Translations under genes and position numbers: made by a program
DNA from: Sphingobium sp. CECT 9361
Lineage (GTDB): Bacteria; Pseudomonadota; Alphaproteobacteria; Sphingomonadales; Sphingomonadaceae
Direction: 5' to 3'
Length of the DNA stretch: 45,199 bases
NCBI RefSeq assembly: GCF_918741285.1
Contig: NZ_CAKKNC010000025.1
Coordinates: 1-45,199 of the forward strand
The notes under the pieces: model-generated
Database searches by the model: none
What the model was told of the DNA's origin: nothing
The model's input: the letters and a program-made list of their open reading frames with translations, nothing else
Shown here: positions 1-7,521 of the stretch, one piece after another
Layout: the number at the start of each line of letters is the position of its first letter
Position numbering within the stretch: the first letter of the stretch is position 1

Positions 1-127
1 CGCAGCGCACCAGCAGGGCCTATGCTGCGCAAGGTTGAAACGCTACGCATAGCCCCTGCTGAACGCGAGCGGGACATCTCTACTTTGAAGAAAATAAGAC
101 TTCTCTAACTTGCCCGAACAAATTTCT
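1..127. repeat. 127-bp direct copy of the IS right end (copy 1)
   Basis: Positions 1-127 match 1688-1814 base for base, and the match stops at 128 (g) versus 1815 (c). It contains the right end of the IS that follows, so an IS right end here abuts an IS left end. Either tandem or circular IS junctions exist in the DNA, or the contig was cut at a repeat node by the assembler. Confidence 0.95.
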
Positions 128-183
128 GTAAGCGCTGTAAGCGCAAAGTAGAGATGTCCCATCCCGCAAATTAGAGATGTCCC
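71..183. repeat. IS end motifs, left cluster
   Basis: Four related 16-bp motifs lie here. AAAGTAGAGATGTCCC (145-160) and AAATTAGAGATGTCCC (168-183) are in direct orientation. Two inverted copies, at 71-86 (exact complement) and 96-111 (diverged), lie in the duplicated right end. Repeated subterminal motifs of this sort usually bind the transposase; that role is inferred. Confidence 0.65.
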
Positions 184-246
184 ATTGTGATGGGTGCTCG
201 CGGGCAGCGGTGGCATAGTCATCCTCTGCACTGGAGGACGGCGCTT

Positions 247-1641
247 ATGACGGTGGTGGCGATGAGCCATGGCGAGCTTTCGCGGTACGATACGCTGCTT
301 CGGGTGATGCGTCGGGAGCTGCGGGTTCAGGATGCGGCAAACCTGTTGGGCTTGACGCGTCGCCAGGTTGGCCGGCTGTTGATCCGTGTGCGAACTGACG
401 GCGCTGAAGGCGTTGTTTCACGAAAGCGTGGTCGCCCGAGCAACCGCAGGCACAGCGATGCCTTTCGGGAACAGGTCCTGTCACTGGTGCGCGAGCATTA
501 CGCGGATTTTGGTCCAACTCTGGCGGCCGAGTATCTGGCGGAGCGGCACGGCATTGTCATTTCGCACGAGACGCTGCGCAAGTTGATGATCATGGCCGGG
601 CTCTGGAAGGATCGCGACGCGCGGCGTCCTCGGCCTTACCAGCCTCGCTACCGCCGGGATTGTCGCGGCGAGTTGATCCAGGTCGATGGTTCGAAGCATT
701 GGTGGATGGAAGACCGCGGGCCGCAATGCACCTTGCTGGTCTACATCGACGACGCGACTAGCGAGCTGATGCAGCTGAAGATGGTCGAGAGCGAGAGCAC
801 GTTCGCCTACATGGACGCGACCCGCGAGTACATCGAAAAGCATGGCAAGCCCGTAGCGTTCTACTCCGACAAGCACGGCGTCTTCCGGAACAACACCGCA
901 AGTGCGAACGGCGATGGCATGACCCACTACGGGCGGGCGATGGAATCGCTGAACATCGAGATCATCTGCGCCAACTCGCCGCAGGCCAAAGGCCGGGTCG
1001 AGCGTGCCAACGCGACGCTTCAGGACCGGTTGGTCAAGGCGATGCGGTTGGAAGGGATATCGACGATCGCCGAGGCGAACGCGTTCCTGCCGGACTACAT
1101 GGAGCGGCACAACGAGCGGTTCGCGAAGCCGGCGTTCGATCCGCGCGATCTGCACCGGCCGTTGGCACCGCATGACGATCTGCGCACGCAGCTGGTCTGG
1201 CGCGAGTGGCGCACGGTGACGCAAGCGCTGGCGCTGCACTACAACAAGGCGCTGTTCATCCTGGATCCGAACGAGATCAGCCGGGCACTGGCTGGCAAAC
1301 GCGTGGAGGTCTGCGAGTACCCCGATGGTGGCCTCGAGATCCGCCATGGCGAGCATGCCCTCCCCTACCGGATGCACGACAAGATCCGGCAGGTGAACCA
1401 GGCTGCCATCGTCGACAACAAGCATCTCGACGCAGCGCTGGCCATGGCGAAGCTGATGCAGGAGCAGTTGCCTCCCAGGAAGCGGAACGACAACGAGCCG
1501 AAGCGTCGCTCGCAACCGACGCACCTCTTCCCTCCCCCGCTCGGCCCCGACGGCCTGCCAATCAAGCCCAAGCGCGGACGCCCTCCCCTTCGGCGGATCA
1601 AGCCTACTGATGCAGCTCTGCGCGTACTGGAGAACTGTTGA
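247..1641 (+). CDS. ISNCY-type DDE transposase
   Basis: This transposase cuts and joins the ends of the surrounding insertion sequence. The 464-residue protein begins with a helix-turn-helix region (about residues 15-60, motif AANLLGLTRRQVGRLLIR), continues with an HTH_29/HTH_32-like segment, and has an integrase-type catalytic core. The likely triad is D147 (QVDGSKHW), D208 (YSDKHGVFR) and E252 (KGRVERAN), spaced as expected for a DDE core. The C-terminus is basic and proline-rich. The ATG at 247 is chosen because GGAGG lies at 233-237; 262 is a second possible start. It reads through without a break, so the element may be active. The ISNCY label rests on overall resemblance, because this family is poorly bounded. 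Confidence 0.85.
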   Translation: MTVVAMSHGELSRYDTLLRVMRRELRVQDAANLLGLTRRQVGRLLIRVRTDGAEGVVSRKRGRPSNRRHSDAFREQVLSLVREHYADFGPTLAAEYLAERHGIVISHETLRKLMIMAGLWKDRDARRPRPYQPRYRRDCRGELIQVDGSKHWWMEDRGPQCTLLVYIDDATSELMQLKMVESESTFAYMDATREYIEKHGKPVAFYSDKHGVFRNNTASANGDGMTHYGRAMESLNIEIICANSPQAKGRVERANATLQDRLVKAMRLEGISTIAEANAFLPDYMERHNERFAKPAFDPRDLHRPLAPHDDLRTQLVWREWRTVTQALALHYNKALFILDPNEISRALAGKRVEVCEYPDGGLEIRHGEHALPYRMHDKIRQVNQAAIVDNKHLDAALAMAKLMQEQLPPRKRNDNEPKRRSQPTHLFPPPLGPDGLPIKPKRGRPPLRRIKPTDAALRVLENC

Positions 1642-1687
1642 GGGAGCCCACTGCTATCGCAGCGGGTCCAAGGCGCATCCCAGCAAC

Positions 1688-1814
1688 CGCAGCGCACCAG
1701 CAGGGCCTATGCTGCGCAAGGTTGAAACGCTACGCATAGCCCCTGCTGAACGCGAGCGGGACATCTCTACTTTGAAGAAAATAAGACTTCTCTAACTTGC
1801 CCGAACAAATTTCT
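1688..1814. repeat. 127-bp direct repeat (copy 2) with IS right end
   Basis: This is the second copy of 1-127. It includes inverted IS end motifs at 1758-1773 and 1783-1798. The bases just beyond it, 1819-1834, hold yet another TAATTAGAGATGTCAC motif in the orientation of a left end. This suggests insertion beside a remnant of a related element. Confidence 0.9.
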
Positions 1815-1930
1815 CCGCTAATTAGAGATGTCACACCGGCCTATTCCACCTGTGTTATCCCACAAATCCGGGCCACGGTCAGATTGTGGGATAACTTGCG
1901 ACCCACCGCCTCATATCGCACCGCTTTGAC

Positions 1931-2044
1931 ATTCCCGTTCGGGAATTTGTGCATGAACTGATGCCTAGATCTGCGTTGTTGTTCCCGAACGGGAATAAAT
2001 GGCTTGCAATCGGTCGCAATCGAGCCTAAGTTCCCGCTCGGTAA
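1931..2044 (+). promoter_or_regulatory. Three evenly spaced palindromes, likely HipB operators
   Basis: ATTCCCGTTCGGGAAT (1931-1946), TTCCCGAACGGGAA (1982-1995) and a one-mismatch copy TTCCCGCTCGGTAA (2031-2044) share 6-7 bp arms around a 2-bp centre. Their starts are about 50 bp apart. The last ends one base before the hipB start codon. HipB proteins autorepress through repeated palindromes upstream of hipBA, so these are the obvious candidates. No Shine-Dalgarno sequence is visible between the third site and the start. Confidence 0.75.
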
Positions 2045-2045
2045 T

Positions 2046-2258
2046 ATGGACAGCACCTCACTTGGCCTCCTCGTGCGCCGCGAACGCAAGGCGCAGAACC
2101 TGAAGCAGGCAGAGCTTGCGGCAGTGAGCGGCGTTGGCGTCCGGTTCATTGTCGATCTCGAAGCAGGTAAGCCGACGCTGCAACTCGGCAAGGTGCTTCA
2201 GGTCATCACGACGCTCGGCTGCGAAGTCCAGATCGCCCCGCCCGCGAGCCGTTCATGA
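2046..2258 (+). CDS. hipB: HipB-like antitoxin and autorepressor
   Basis: This is a 70-residue XRE-family helix-turn-helix protein. The DNA-binding fold spans about residues 8-55 (RRERKAQNLKQAELAAVSGV, then FIVDLEAGKPTLQLGKVLQV), and the chain ends with the short strand GCEVQI common in HipB. In the HipBA family the antitoxin dimerises, binds upstream palindromes and holds the HipA kinase inactive. Its stop overlaps the hipA start by 4 nt (ATGA), a tightly coupled arrangement. The ATG at 2046 is used. A longer reading from TTG 2004 would run across the third operator-like palindrome and adds no recognisable sequence. Three palindromes just upstream support autoregulation. Confidence 0.88.
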   Translation: MDSTSLGLLVRRERKAQNLKQAELAAVSGVGVRFIVDLEAGKPTLQLGKVLQVITTLGCEVQIAPPASRS

Positions 2259-3496
2259 GCAACAGGCTCACCGTCTGGTGGGACGGCCGCGTTGCCGGCA
2301 CCCTCTATCTTGACCCCTTCGGCGAAACCCAGTTCGCCTATGATCCAGCCTGGCTGGCCGAGCCCCGCGCTCCGGCGCTGTCATTCTCGCTGCCCAAGCA
2401 GGCCGAGCCATTCCAACGCCGGGATTGTCAGCCGTTCTTCGGCGGCATTCTGCCCGAGGAAAGCCAGCGTACTGCCATCGCCCGCGCGCTTGGTGTCTCG
2501 GCCGACAATGAATTCCGGCTGCTTGAGCATCTCGGCGGTGAAGTGGCAGGCGCTTTGACGCTACTGCCCGAAGGCGAAGCCCCTACTCTCCTTAGCGCCG
2601 CAGCGCCCAGACTTCTCGATGATGATCGCCTGATCCAGTTGCTCGATCATTTGCCGATGCGCCCAATGCTGGCGGGCGAGGACGGGCTGCGGCTCTCACT
2701 CGCGGGCGCGCAATCCAAACTGCCGGTACTGCTGATCGACGGGCAGGTCGCCCTTCCCGCACCGGGGCAGCCGACCAGCCATATCCTCAAGCCTCCGATC
2801 ACGCGGTTTCCCGCGACGACCGAGAACGAATACTTCTGCATGTCGCTTGCCCGCGCGATTGGTCTTGATGTCGCTCCGGTCGAAATGCGTACGGTTCGCG
2901 ATCGTTCATTTCTGTTGATCAGTCGCTATGATCGGGCCATCGGTCCGTCAGGTGAACTGGTTCGCATGCATCAGGAGGATTTTGCGCAAGCACTGGGTGT
3001 GCCCTCGCACCGCAAATATGCGAGCGAAGGCGGGCCGAACTTCCCTGATTGCTTCGCACTGTTGCGCCGCGTGGCGACCCGCCCACCGCGCGACATCCTT
3101 CGGCTGCTCGACGCCGCGATCTTCAACTTGATCATCGGTAACGCCGATGCCCATGCCAAGAACTTCAGTCTCCTGCACAAGGACGGCGCAATCGTGCTCG
3201 CGCCGCTTTACGATCTGCTGTCGACGGTCCTCTACCCCGAGCTCTCGCCCAAGCTCGCCATGAAGATCGGCGGGAAGCACCTCCTCAATGAACTCGAGCC
3301 TCGTCATTGGGACAAGTTCGCCGCCGACTGCGGGCTTGGCGCCCCGTTCGTGCGGACCCGGACCCGGCAATTATGCGAGGCTGTCATCGCTGCACTGGAC
3401 AGCGAAAGCACCGACCCCGCCTGGGCGGCAGATGGGTTTGCCCCAGTAATAGACTTTGTCCGGGAACGGGCCGGGCTGCTCGAAGGGAAGTTGTGA
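2255..3496 (+). CDS. hipA: HipA-family serine/threonine kinase toxin
   Basis: In characterised systems HipA phosphorylates a translation factor (glutamyl-tRNA synthetase in E. coli) and causes growth arrest or persistence; the target here is unknown. The 413-residue protein has an N-terminal HipA-coupling domain (about 1-105) and a C-terminal kinase domain. Visible key residues are S148 in RLSLAGAQSK (the autophosphorylated, P-loop-ejecting serine position), K155, the catalytic loop IIGNADAHAKN with D298, and the metal-binding D320 in PLYDLLS. Length and motifs match an intact toxin. It starts at ATG 2255, inside the hipB stop, so the two are translationally coupled. No terminator is obvious; an inverted repeat lies at 3628-3668. 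Confidence 0.93.
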   Translation: MSNRLTVWWDGRVAGTLYLDPFGETQFAYDPAWLAEPRAPALSFSLPKQAEPFQRRDCQPFFGGILPEESQRTAIARALGVSADNEFRLLEHLGGEVAGALTLLPEGEAPTLLSAAAPRLLDDDRLIQLLDHLPMRPMLAGEDGLRLSLAGAQSKLPVLLIDGQVALPAPGQPTSHILKPPITRFPATTENEYFCMSLARAIGLDVAPVEMRTVRDRSFLLISRYDRAIGPSGELVRMHQEDFAQALGVPSHRKYASEGGPNFPDCFALLRRVATRPPRDILRLLDAAIFNLIIGNADAHAKNFSLLHKDGAIVLAPLYDLLSTVLYPELSPKLAMKIGGKHLLNELEPRHWDKFAADCGLGAPFVRTRTRQLCEAVIAALDSESTDPAWAADGFAPVIDFVRERAGLLEGKL

Positions 3497-3627
3497 TATC
3501 CGAGCCGCTTGGTGGGACCGGTCCGAGAATTCGCGACATAGGCAGCCGAATTCCGAGAAAACGCGCTTTAAGCGGTACGATTTGCGAATTTTCGAGATTT
3601 AGACCTGCTTGATCGTGTGTGTCGCAT

Positions 3628-3668
3628 TTTACCCTGCAAATTCCGGACTCACCCAATTGCAGGGTAAA
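3628..3668. terminator. 12-bp inverted repeat between convergent genes
   Basis: TTTACCCTGCAA (3628-3639) and TTGCAGGGTAAA (3657-3668) are perfect complements around a 17-nt loop. They lie between the 3' ends of hipA (plus) and the small gene at 3700-3969 (minus), so a bidirectional terminator is the simplest reading. There is no long T-run, and a protein-binding site is also possible. The rest of 3497-3699 shows nothing else convincing. Confidence 0.5.
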
Positions 3669-3699
3669 TCTGCCTCACGCCTGACTACATGGAATGCGA

Positions 3700-3969
3700 T
3701 CAACTGCTCTCGTCGGCATTGGCCTGATCCAGCAGATCCATGAATGTCCGCGCCGCATCGCGGTCACGAGGGTCCTTGAAGGCGACGTCGAGGTCCGGCG
3801 CCGAACCCAGCATGTAGAGCAGCGACCACATCGCAAACCTGCGGCCCTTGTCGGCTTCAAGGCCAAACTCGACCTGCATCCGTTCGATACCGCTGGCCAT
3901 CGCTGCGGGCGAAACCGCACCGAGATCATCGGTCCCGAAGAAGCGCCGCATCTGGTCGTCGAATTCCAT
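3700..3969 (-). CDS. Small unknown protein, third gene of the AbiE-like operon
   Basis: I do not recognise this 89-residue protein. It is acidic and probably helical (segments FDDQMRRFF, ASGIERMQVEFGLEADKGRR, RFAMWSLLYMLG, ARTFMDLLDQANADE), with no signal peptide or clear membrane span. The ATG at 3969 is preferred: AGGAG at 3979-3983 is 9 nt upstream, whereas the alternative ATG at 3978 would touch it. It follows the AbiEii-like gene by 49 nt on the same strand, so it is probably cotranscribed with that toxin-antitoxin pair. Whether it belongs to the system or is a passenger cannot be told from sequence. Confidence 0.6.
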   Translation of the reverse strand: MEFDDQMRRFFGTDDLGAVSPAAMASGIERMQVEFGLEADKGRRFAMWSLLYMLGSAPDLDVAFKDPRDRDAARTFMDLLDQANADESS

Positions 3970-4018
3970 CCGAGGCATCTCCTGATTTCTCTTATCGCCT
4001 TGCCGGTGCCCTTGCGGG

Positions 4019-5065
4019 CTAGCCGGCCGCATTGATCCGCCCCTCGATATCCGCGAGGCGGGACACCAGTTCTTCGAAGGCCGGCGGCTCCTCCATGAAC
4101 ATTTCCGCCATGGCGGCGTAGTCCACCGCCAGTTCCTTGCGCATTGCTTCGGTGACCGAAAGCCGCAGTGTTCCGAGCTGCGCCGTTCCATAGGAGGCCT
4201 TGGCATCAGCGAAGAGCAGGCTCTTGTTCCTGACGACCTGCTCCAGCAGCTCACGCTCGGTCAGCGCCCGTTCCGTGACGCCGGCGGCATCGAGCATGAA
4301 CACATCGTAGAAGTGCCGCGACAGACCTGGCCGCAATTTGCCGCTGTGGTGCAGCGCATGCAGGATCGTCGCCTTCTCCCAGTAGGTCCTTTCGAGCGCA
4401 AGCGTTGGCACGGCAGTCACCGCATCGGGCACTTCGCCCGGAAAGTCCTCGGCGACGTAGGGCAGGATGTCCCGCTGCTCGAATGGCTCGGGATCGCCCC
4501 TTGCCCCAAACTCGAGCTTGATTCTCGGCTGCACGTAGCCGGTACGCCCGCCATAAGTGTTACCATAGTCGAGGCCGTAGCCCGAGGATGCCGGATAGTT
4601 GAACAGGACGGTCTGCCGATCCTTGTCATCGGGATCGGCCTCGATGCTCCAACCATCACGGGTGCCCAGGACTTCCTCGATCGCTTGCGCGAGCGTCGGC
4701 AGGAGGATCGTCCCCACCCAGTCTTGCGCGGCAGCGCCGAGCGCCTTGCCGCGCCGTTCGCGCTCCTTGCCGCTGATGTCGCTCGCCATCGGCGAAGCAA
4801 CCTCGCCGAGCAGCGGCGCTGCGCGATTGATGGTGAGATCGATGTCCTCTGAAAACCGTTTGATGATCCCGAATGCTTTCGAGAGCGAGGTCCCGCCCTT
4901 GAAGGTCAGGACTTTGGCCAGCTCGGGCACGCCCATCAGCCGGCGCAGGGTCCAGCACACCCAGAAGTCCTTCTCTACGATGAGCGGCGTGAGATCGCGG
5001 CGTGCGGCTGCTTCGGCAAAGAACGCCCGCCGCTCTTCGGCAGGCCGCCGGGCAAATTCATCCAT
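4019..5065 (-). CDS. abiEii: AbiEii/AbiGii-family nucleotidyltransferase toxin
   Basis: AbiEii proteins are GTP- or NTP-using nucleotidyltransferase toxins of type IV toxin-antitoxin (phage abortive infection) systems. The 348-residue protein shows the family hallmarks near its start: LIVEKDFWVCWTL (29-41), the nucleotidyltransferase signature FKGGTSLSKAF (55-65, with GGTS at 57-60), and the metal-binding pair in FSEDIDL (D74 and D76). A conserved late motif, RHFYDVFML, also fits. It overlaps the upstream DUF6088-type gene by 8 nt, as expected for a coupled antitoxin-toxin pair. It reads through without damage. The biological target and phage range cannot be inferred. Confidence 0.9.
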   Translation of the reverse strand: MDEFARRPAEERRAFFAEAAARRDLTPLIVEKDFWVCWTLRRLMGVPELAKVLTFKGGTSLSKAFGIIKRFSEDIDLTINRAAPLLGEVASPMASDISGKERERRGKALGAAAQDWVGTILLPTLAQAIEEVLGTRDGWSIEADPDDKDRQTVLFNYPASSGYGLDYGNTYGGRTGYVQPRIKLEFGARGDPEPFEQRDILPYVAEDFPGEVPDAVTAVPTLALERTYWEKATILHALHHSGKLRPGLSRHFYDVFMLDAAGVTERALTERELLEQVVRNKSLLFADAKASYGTAQLGTLRLSVTEAMRKELAVDYAAMAEMFMEEPPAFEELVSRLADIEGRINAAG

Positions 5066-5666
5066 GGTGCGCCGCCCCGATCTTCAGCACGACATCGCCC
5101 ATCCACCCCGGCATCTGCACGCGGCCCTTGAGCAACGTCTGCACGTCCTTGTCATCGAGCCGCGCGGCAAGCTGCGAAATCGCATCAGCATTGACGTTGT
5201 CGCGCCCCAGTCCAGCCAGGTACTGGACCACGCCGTTGGCAGCCTCCGAGGCATTGCCCAGCACTGGCGCGCGGCTGTGCTTCAGCGTGACGCTTCGGCC
5301 AGCGGCCTGGCGCACGCGGGTTCGTCCTGTCGTCGCATAGCTCGTCCTGGCAGGTACTTGCGTCGACAGGCCAAGCCTGTTCGCCGCTGCCGCTGCCGAG
5401 GGCGCGAGCCGGTCGCCGCTTTGCGCCGATACGGCCTGCGCGATCATCTCGGCATCGGGTGTCAGCGCGCCCAGCTTGTCGTGCAACTGCGGATAGTCGT
5501 AGAGGCCGCGCCCGATCCGGCGAATCTCCCCAGCCTGCGCTAGGCGCGACAGTGCCATGTCGACCGAGCCGCGTGTGCCGAAGTCGATGAAATGCTTGGG
5601 GGTGAATACCCACCCTCTCCCCTTCGCGCGAACGCGCTTCATGATCTTGTCGGCCATGGCGGACAT
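5058..5666 (-). CDS. DUF6088/AbiEi-type antitoxin and autorepressor
   Basis: This 202-residue protein has a winged-helix N-terminus (about 5-75: RVRAKGRGWVFTPKHFIDFG, then ALSRLAQAGEIRRIGRGLYDYP) followed by a basic C-terminal region. This is the layout of AbiEi/DUF6088 antitoxins, which bind the operon promoter and oppose AbiEii. The start at 5666 is supported by AGGAG at 5677-5681, 10 nt upstream; a longer in-frame extension to 5801 would run through the operator-like repeat and is rejected. It is the first gene of a three-gene minus-strand operon, and an inverted repeat lies 18 nt upstream (5685-5712). Confidence 0.82.
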   Translation of the reverse strand: MSAMADKIMKRVRAKGRGWVFTPKHFIDFGTRGSVDMALSRLAQAGEIRRIGRGLYDYPQLHDKLGALTPDAEMIAQAVSAQSGDRLAPSAAAAANRLGLSTQVPARTSYATTGRTRVRQAAGRSVTLKHSRAPVLGNASEAANGVVQYLAGLGRDNVNADAISQLAARLDDKDVQTLLKGRVQMPGWMGDVVLKIGAAHHG

Positions 5667-5684
5667 GATTCGAGTGCTCCTTTC

Positions 5685-5712
5685 GTTAGAAACTAGCACA
5701 CATATTTCTAAC
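5685..5712 (-). promoter_or_regulatory. Operator-like inverted repeat of the AbiE module
   Basis: GTTAGAAA (5685-5692) and TTTCTAAC (5705-5712) are perfect 8-bp arms with centres 20 bp apart, just upstream of the antitoxin ribosome-binding site. AbiEi antitoxins are known to autorepress by binding paired inverted repeats in their promoters, so this is the likely target. Confidence 0.7.
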
Positions 5713-6134
5713 AAACCATATCCCCGTGAAAGGGTTTTGATGACGATCATGATCATCGCCATCGCTTGCCTGCTGATCATCAACGTTGGCGCTTCTGGCA
5801 TTGGTGATGCCGATGATCGGCAGGGTGCCAGACATCGCCGGTCAGAAGTGAAGGAGCGGCCCCGTCAAGATTGCCGCACTCGGTCCCGCGCGCCTTGCTG
5901 GCGCGCTCCTGCGGGTGCGGGGTTTCCTGCATTGGGCCGCCGGCGCTCTTGCCTTCGCCTCCGTCGCCGTCCCGCGCCCGTGCGATGCACCGGGCCACGG
6001 GCCGACTGACTGGCTCCGGCAAGGGGTCCGTCTTTTGTTGCTGGCGCCGCCAACAACGGCGCAGCCAGCGCGCCCCGCGACAACCACCAACATCCTTCAG
6101 CCAGGGCAATCAAGCGGGGCGCAGAGGAGATGGC

Positions 6135-6181
6135 GTTTTGCGGTTAACCCCGAACGCCCTGAAGGGGTTCGGGGGCAAAAC
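6135..6181. repeat. Long stem-loop in the non-coding region
   Basis: The outer arms GTTTTGC (6135-6141) and GCAAAAC (6175-6181) enclose inner arms CCCCGAAC (6148-6155) and GTTCGGGG (6167-6174). These in turn enclose a small CCC/GGG hairpin. A 6-nt bulge sits on the left. It could act as RNA, or as folded single-stranded DNA during transfer; its function is unknown. Confidence 0.6.
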
Positions 6182-6313
6182 CGAAATCTCTCTCTCATCT
6201 CGGTGGCTGAGCGAAATCAGCATCGCCATAGCATGACGCCTGGGAGATTGGCGGCCGTCAAGGATCGCGGGTGCCCCCCGATTTTGGCCTGCTGCGGCTA
6301 CTGCCTTGCGAGC

Positions 6314-6378
6314 AAAAATCGGCTCCCCCCACGCCCGCTACTCGCGGCGGCAGCGCGTGCGCGCCGCCGTCCCTGACC
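6314..6378 (+). promoter_or_regulatory. Shared leader motif, copy A
   Basis: AAAAATCGGC followed by a run of C, CCCGC and TCGCGGCGG (6314-6350), then CGTCCCTGACC (6368-6378), recurs with few changes at 7810-7868. In both places it precedes a small plasmid gene by roughly 60-70 bp. It is probably a common 5' leader or regulator-binding region. Confidence 0.5.
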
Positions 6379-6449
6379 GCCTGACTCCGGCGTCCTTCAA
6401 GGCTCACTTTCATCAGCGTGATGAGAGAAAATTCCTTTTGGAGGTTATC

Positions 6450-7493
6450 ATGACGGACCGTTTCTCGAACTTCGCCGACCTTGCCGAACACTATGCGCGG
6501 GAAATTGCCATGCCCGACTATGCTGCCGCATTCATGGAGCAGACCGAGCTTGCCAAGCTTTCGATCGAGCATGAACCGAGCGCTGCCGAAATGCCCGATC
6601 CAGATGTGGCGCAGGCGGCAATCGAGATGATGCTCGCCACCGTGTTCGACCTGTTCCGCGATACCCGGATGGAGGACATGGCAAGCGAGGTCGCCTGGGG
6701 CATTGCCAACAGCTTCCACGTGGTGGCCAAGCGCCTCGACAGCAGAGAGGATTCGATGGCGAACCGGCTGCAGGAGAAGCTTCGCGAATACGATCCGAGC
6801 GAAGTCTATGCGACCGATCTGGAAGACCTCACCATGCAGGCCCGCAGCCTCGCCGAGTGCCGCGATGCGATGGAATGCATGCGCGACCATGCTGCGAAGA
6901 TCTACCTCGTGGAGACCGGTCGTCCCTTCTCACCGGTGCGCGGCTCGCGGGTGTCGTCCAAGACCAATGCTTCGATGATCGAGGCGCGCGATTACCTTGC
7001 CGCGCAAAAGGCGCAGCGGCGCGAACAGTTTGCGCCTACGGGCCCGGTCGTGGTGTTCTCGGGCGGGCAGCAGTTCACCGACATTGCTCAGGTTGAAGAC
7101 TACCTCAATGCGATCCGGACGCGCATCCCTTCGATGGTGCTGGCAACGACCGCACAGAACAAGGGCGCTGACGTGATCGCGGCAGCCTGGGCATCGAGCA
7201 AGAACGTCCCCGTCATCCTGTGCAAGCCCGATGCCTCGCGGGGTCCATCGGCGCCCTACCAACGCAATGCGCGCATGCTCAGCTTCAAACCGGTCGAGGC
7301 GGTGGTGTGCAGCGGCGGCGGCATCCAGGCGAACCTCGCCGACCGGCTGCGTGAGGCGCGCGTGCCGATGCACATTGTGCGCGACGCCGGTACCCAGAAC
7401 GAGGCTCCCCCGGCGCGGTCAAAGGCCCCGGCTCAGGCAGAACGCGGCGGGGCAAAGCGCACGGTCAATGGCGACGATCTCCCGCCCTTCTGA
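6450..7493 (+). CDS. DUF2493 / YpsA-related SLOG-family protein
   Basis: This is a 347-residue cytoplasmic protein common on sphingomonad plasmids. The N-terminal half (about 1-190) is acidic and helical without a known domain. The C-terminal half (about 195-310) has the DUF2493/SLOG Rossmann-like pattern: strand VVVFSGGQQFTD, then NKGADVIAAAWASSKNVPV, then APYQRNARMLSFKPVEAVV and the glycine stretch CSGGG. SLOG domains are thought to bind nucleotide-derived ligands, but the function of this family is not established. The tail is proline- and charge-rich. The ATG at 6450 has GGAGG at 6440-6444. A strong terminator follows at 7522-7561, so it is probably a single-gene unit. Confidence 0.82.
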   Translation: MTDRFSNFADLAEHYAREIAMPDYAAAFMEQTELAKLSIEHEPSAAEMPDPDVAQAAIEMMLATVFDLFRDTRMEDMASEVAWGIANSFHVVAKRLDSREDSMANRLQEKLREYDPSEVYATDLEDLTMQARSLAECRDAMECMRDHAAKIYLVETGRPFSPVRGSRVSSKTNASMIEARDYLAAQKAQRREQFAPTGPVVVFSGGQQFTDIAQVEDYLNAIRTRIPSMVLATTAQNKGADVIAAAWASSKNVPVILCKPDASRGPSAPYQRNARMLSFKPVEAVVCSGGGIQANLADRLREARVPMHIVRDAGTQNEAPPARSKAPAQAERGGAKRTVNGDDLPPF

Positions 7494-7521
7494 GCGGGAG
7501 ACAACGTGATCCGACTTTACC

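Larger units (their letters stand above)
128..1814 (+). mobile_element. ISNCY-type insertion sequence
   Basis: A 1687-bp unit holds one DDE transposase gene and short end motifs. The left end has two direct copies of a TAGAGATGTC-type motif (145-160, 168-183). The right end has two copies on the opposite strand (1758-1773, 1783-1798). Exact element boundaries and target duplication cannot be set, because the left flank is a copy of the right end and the right flank carries another such motif (1819-1834). The family is assigned from the transposase. Confidence 0.7.
5713..6449. other. 737-bp non-coding GC-rich stretch
   Basis: I see no convincing gene here. Open frames on both strands are compositional shadows, and a hydrophobic short reading from ATG 5740 soon turns into arginine-rich junk. 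The stretch holds a 7-bp hairpin (GCGCGCC/GGCGCGC near 5888-5906), a longer stem-loop (6135-6181) and a leader-like motif shared with 7810-7868. It probably carries the promoter and leader of the 6450 gene. Confidence 0.6.

Noticed and set aside
2004..2045. Longer HipB from TTG 2004
   Set aside because: The extension runs through the third operator-like palindrome and has no resemblance to HipB N-termini.
5740..6009. Hydrophobic small reading from ATG 5740
   Set aside because: After about 20 hydrophobic residues it becomes arginine- and cysteine-rich without pattern, and there is no ribosome-binding site.
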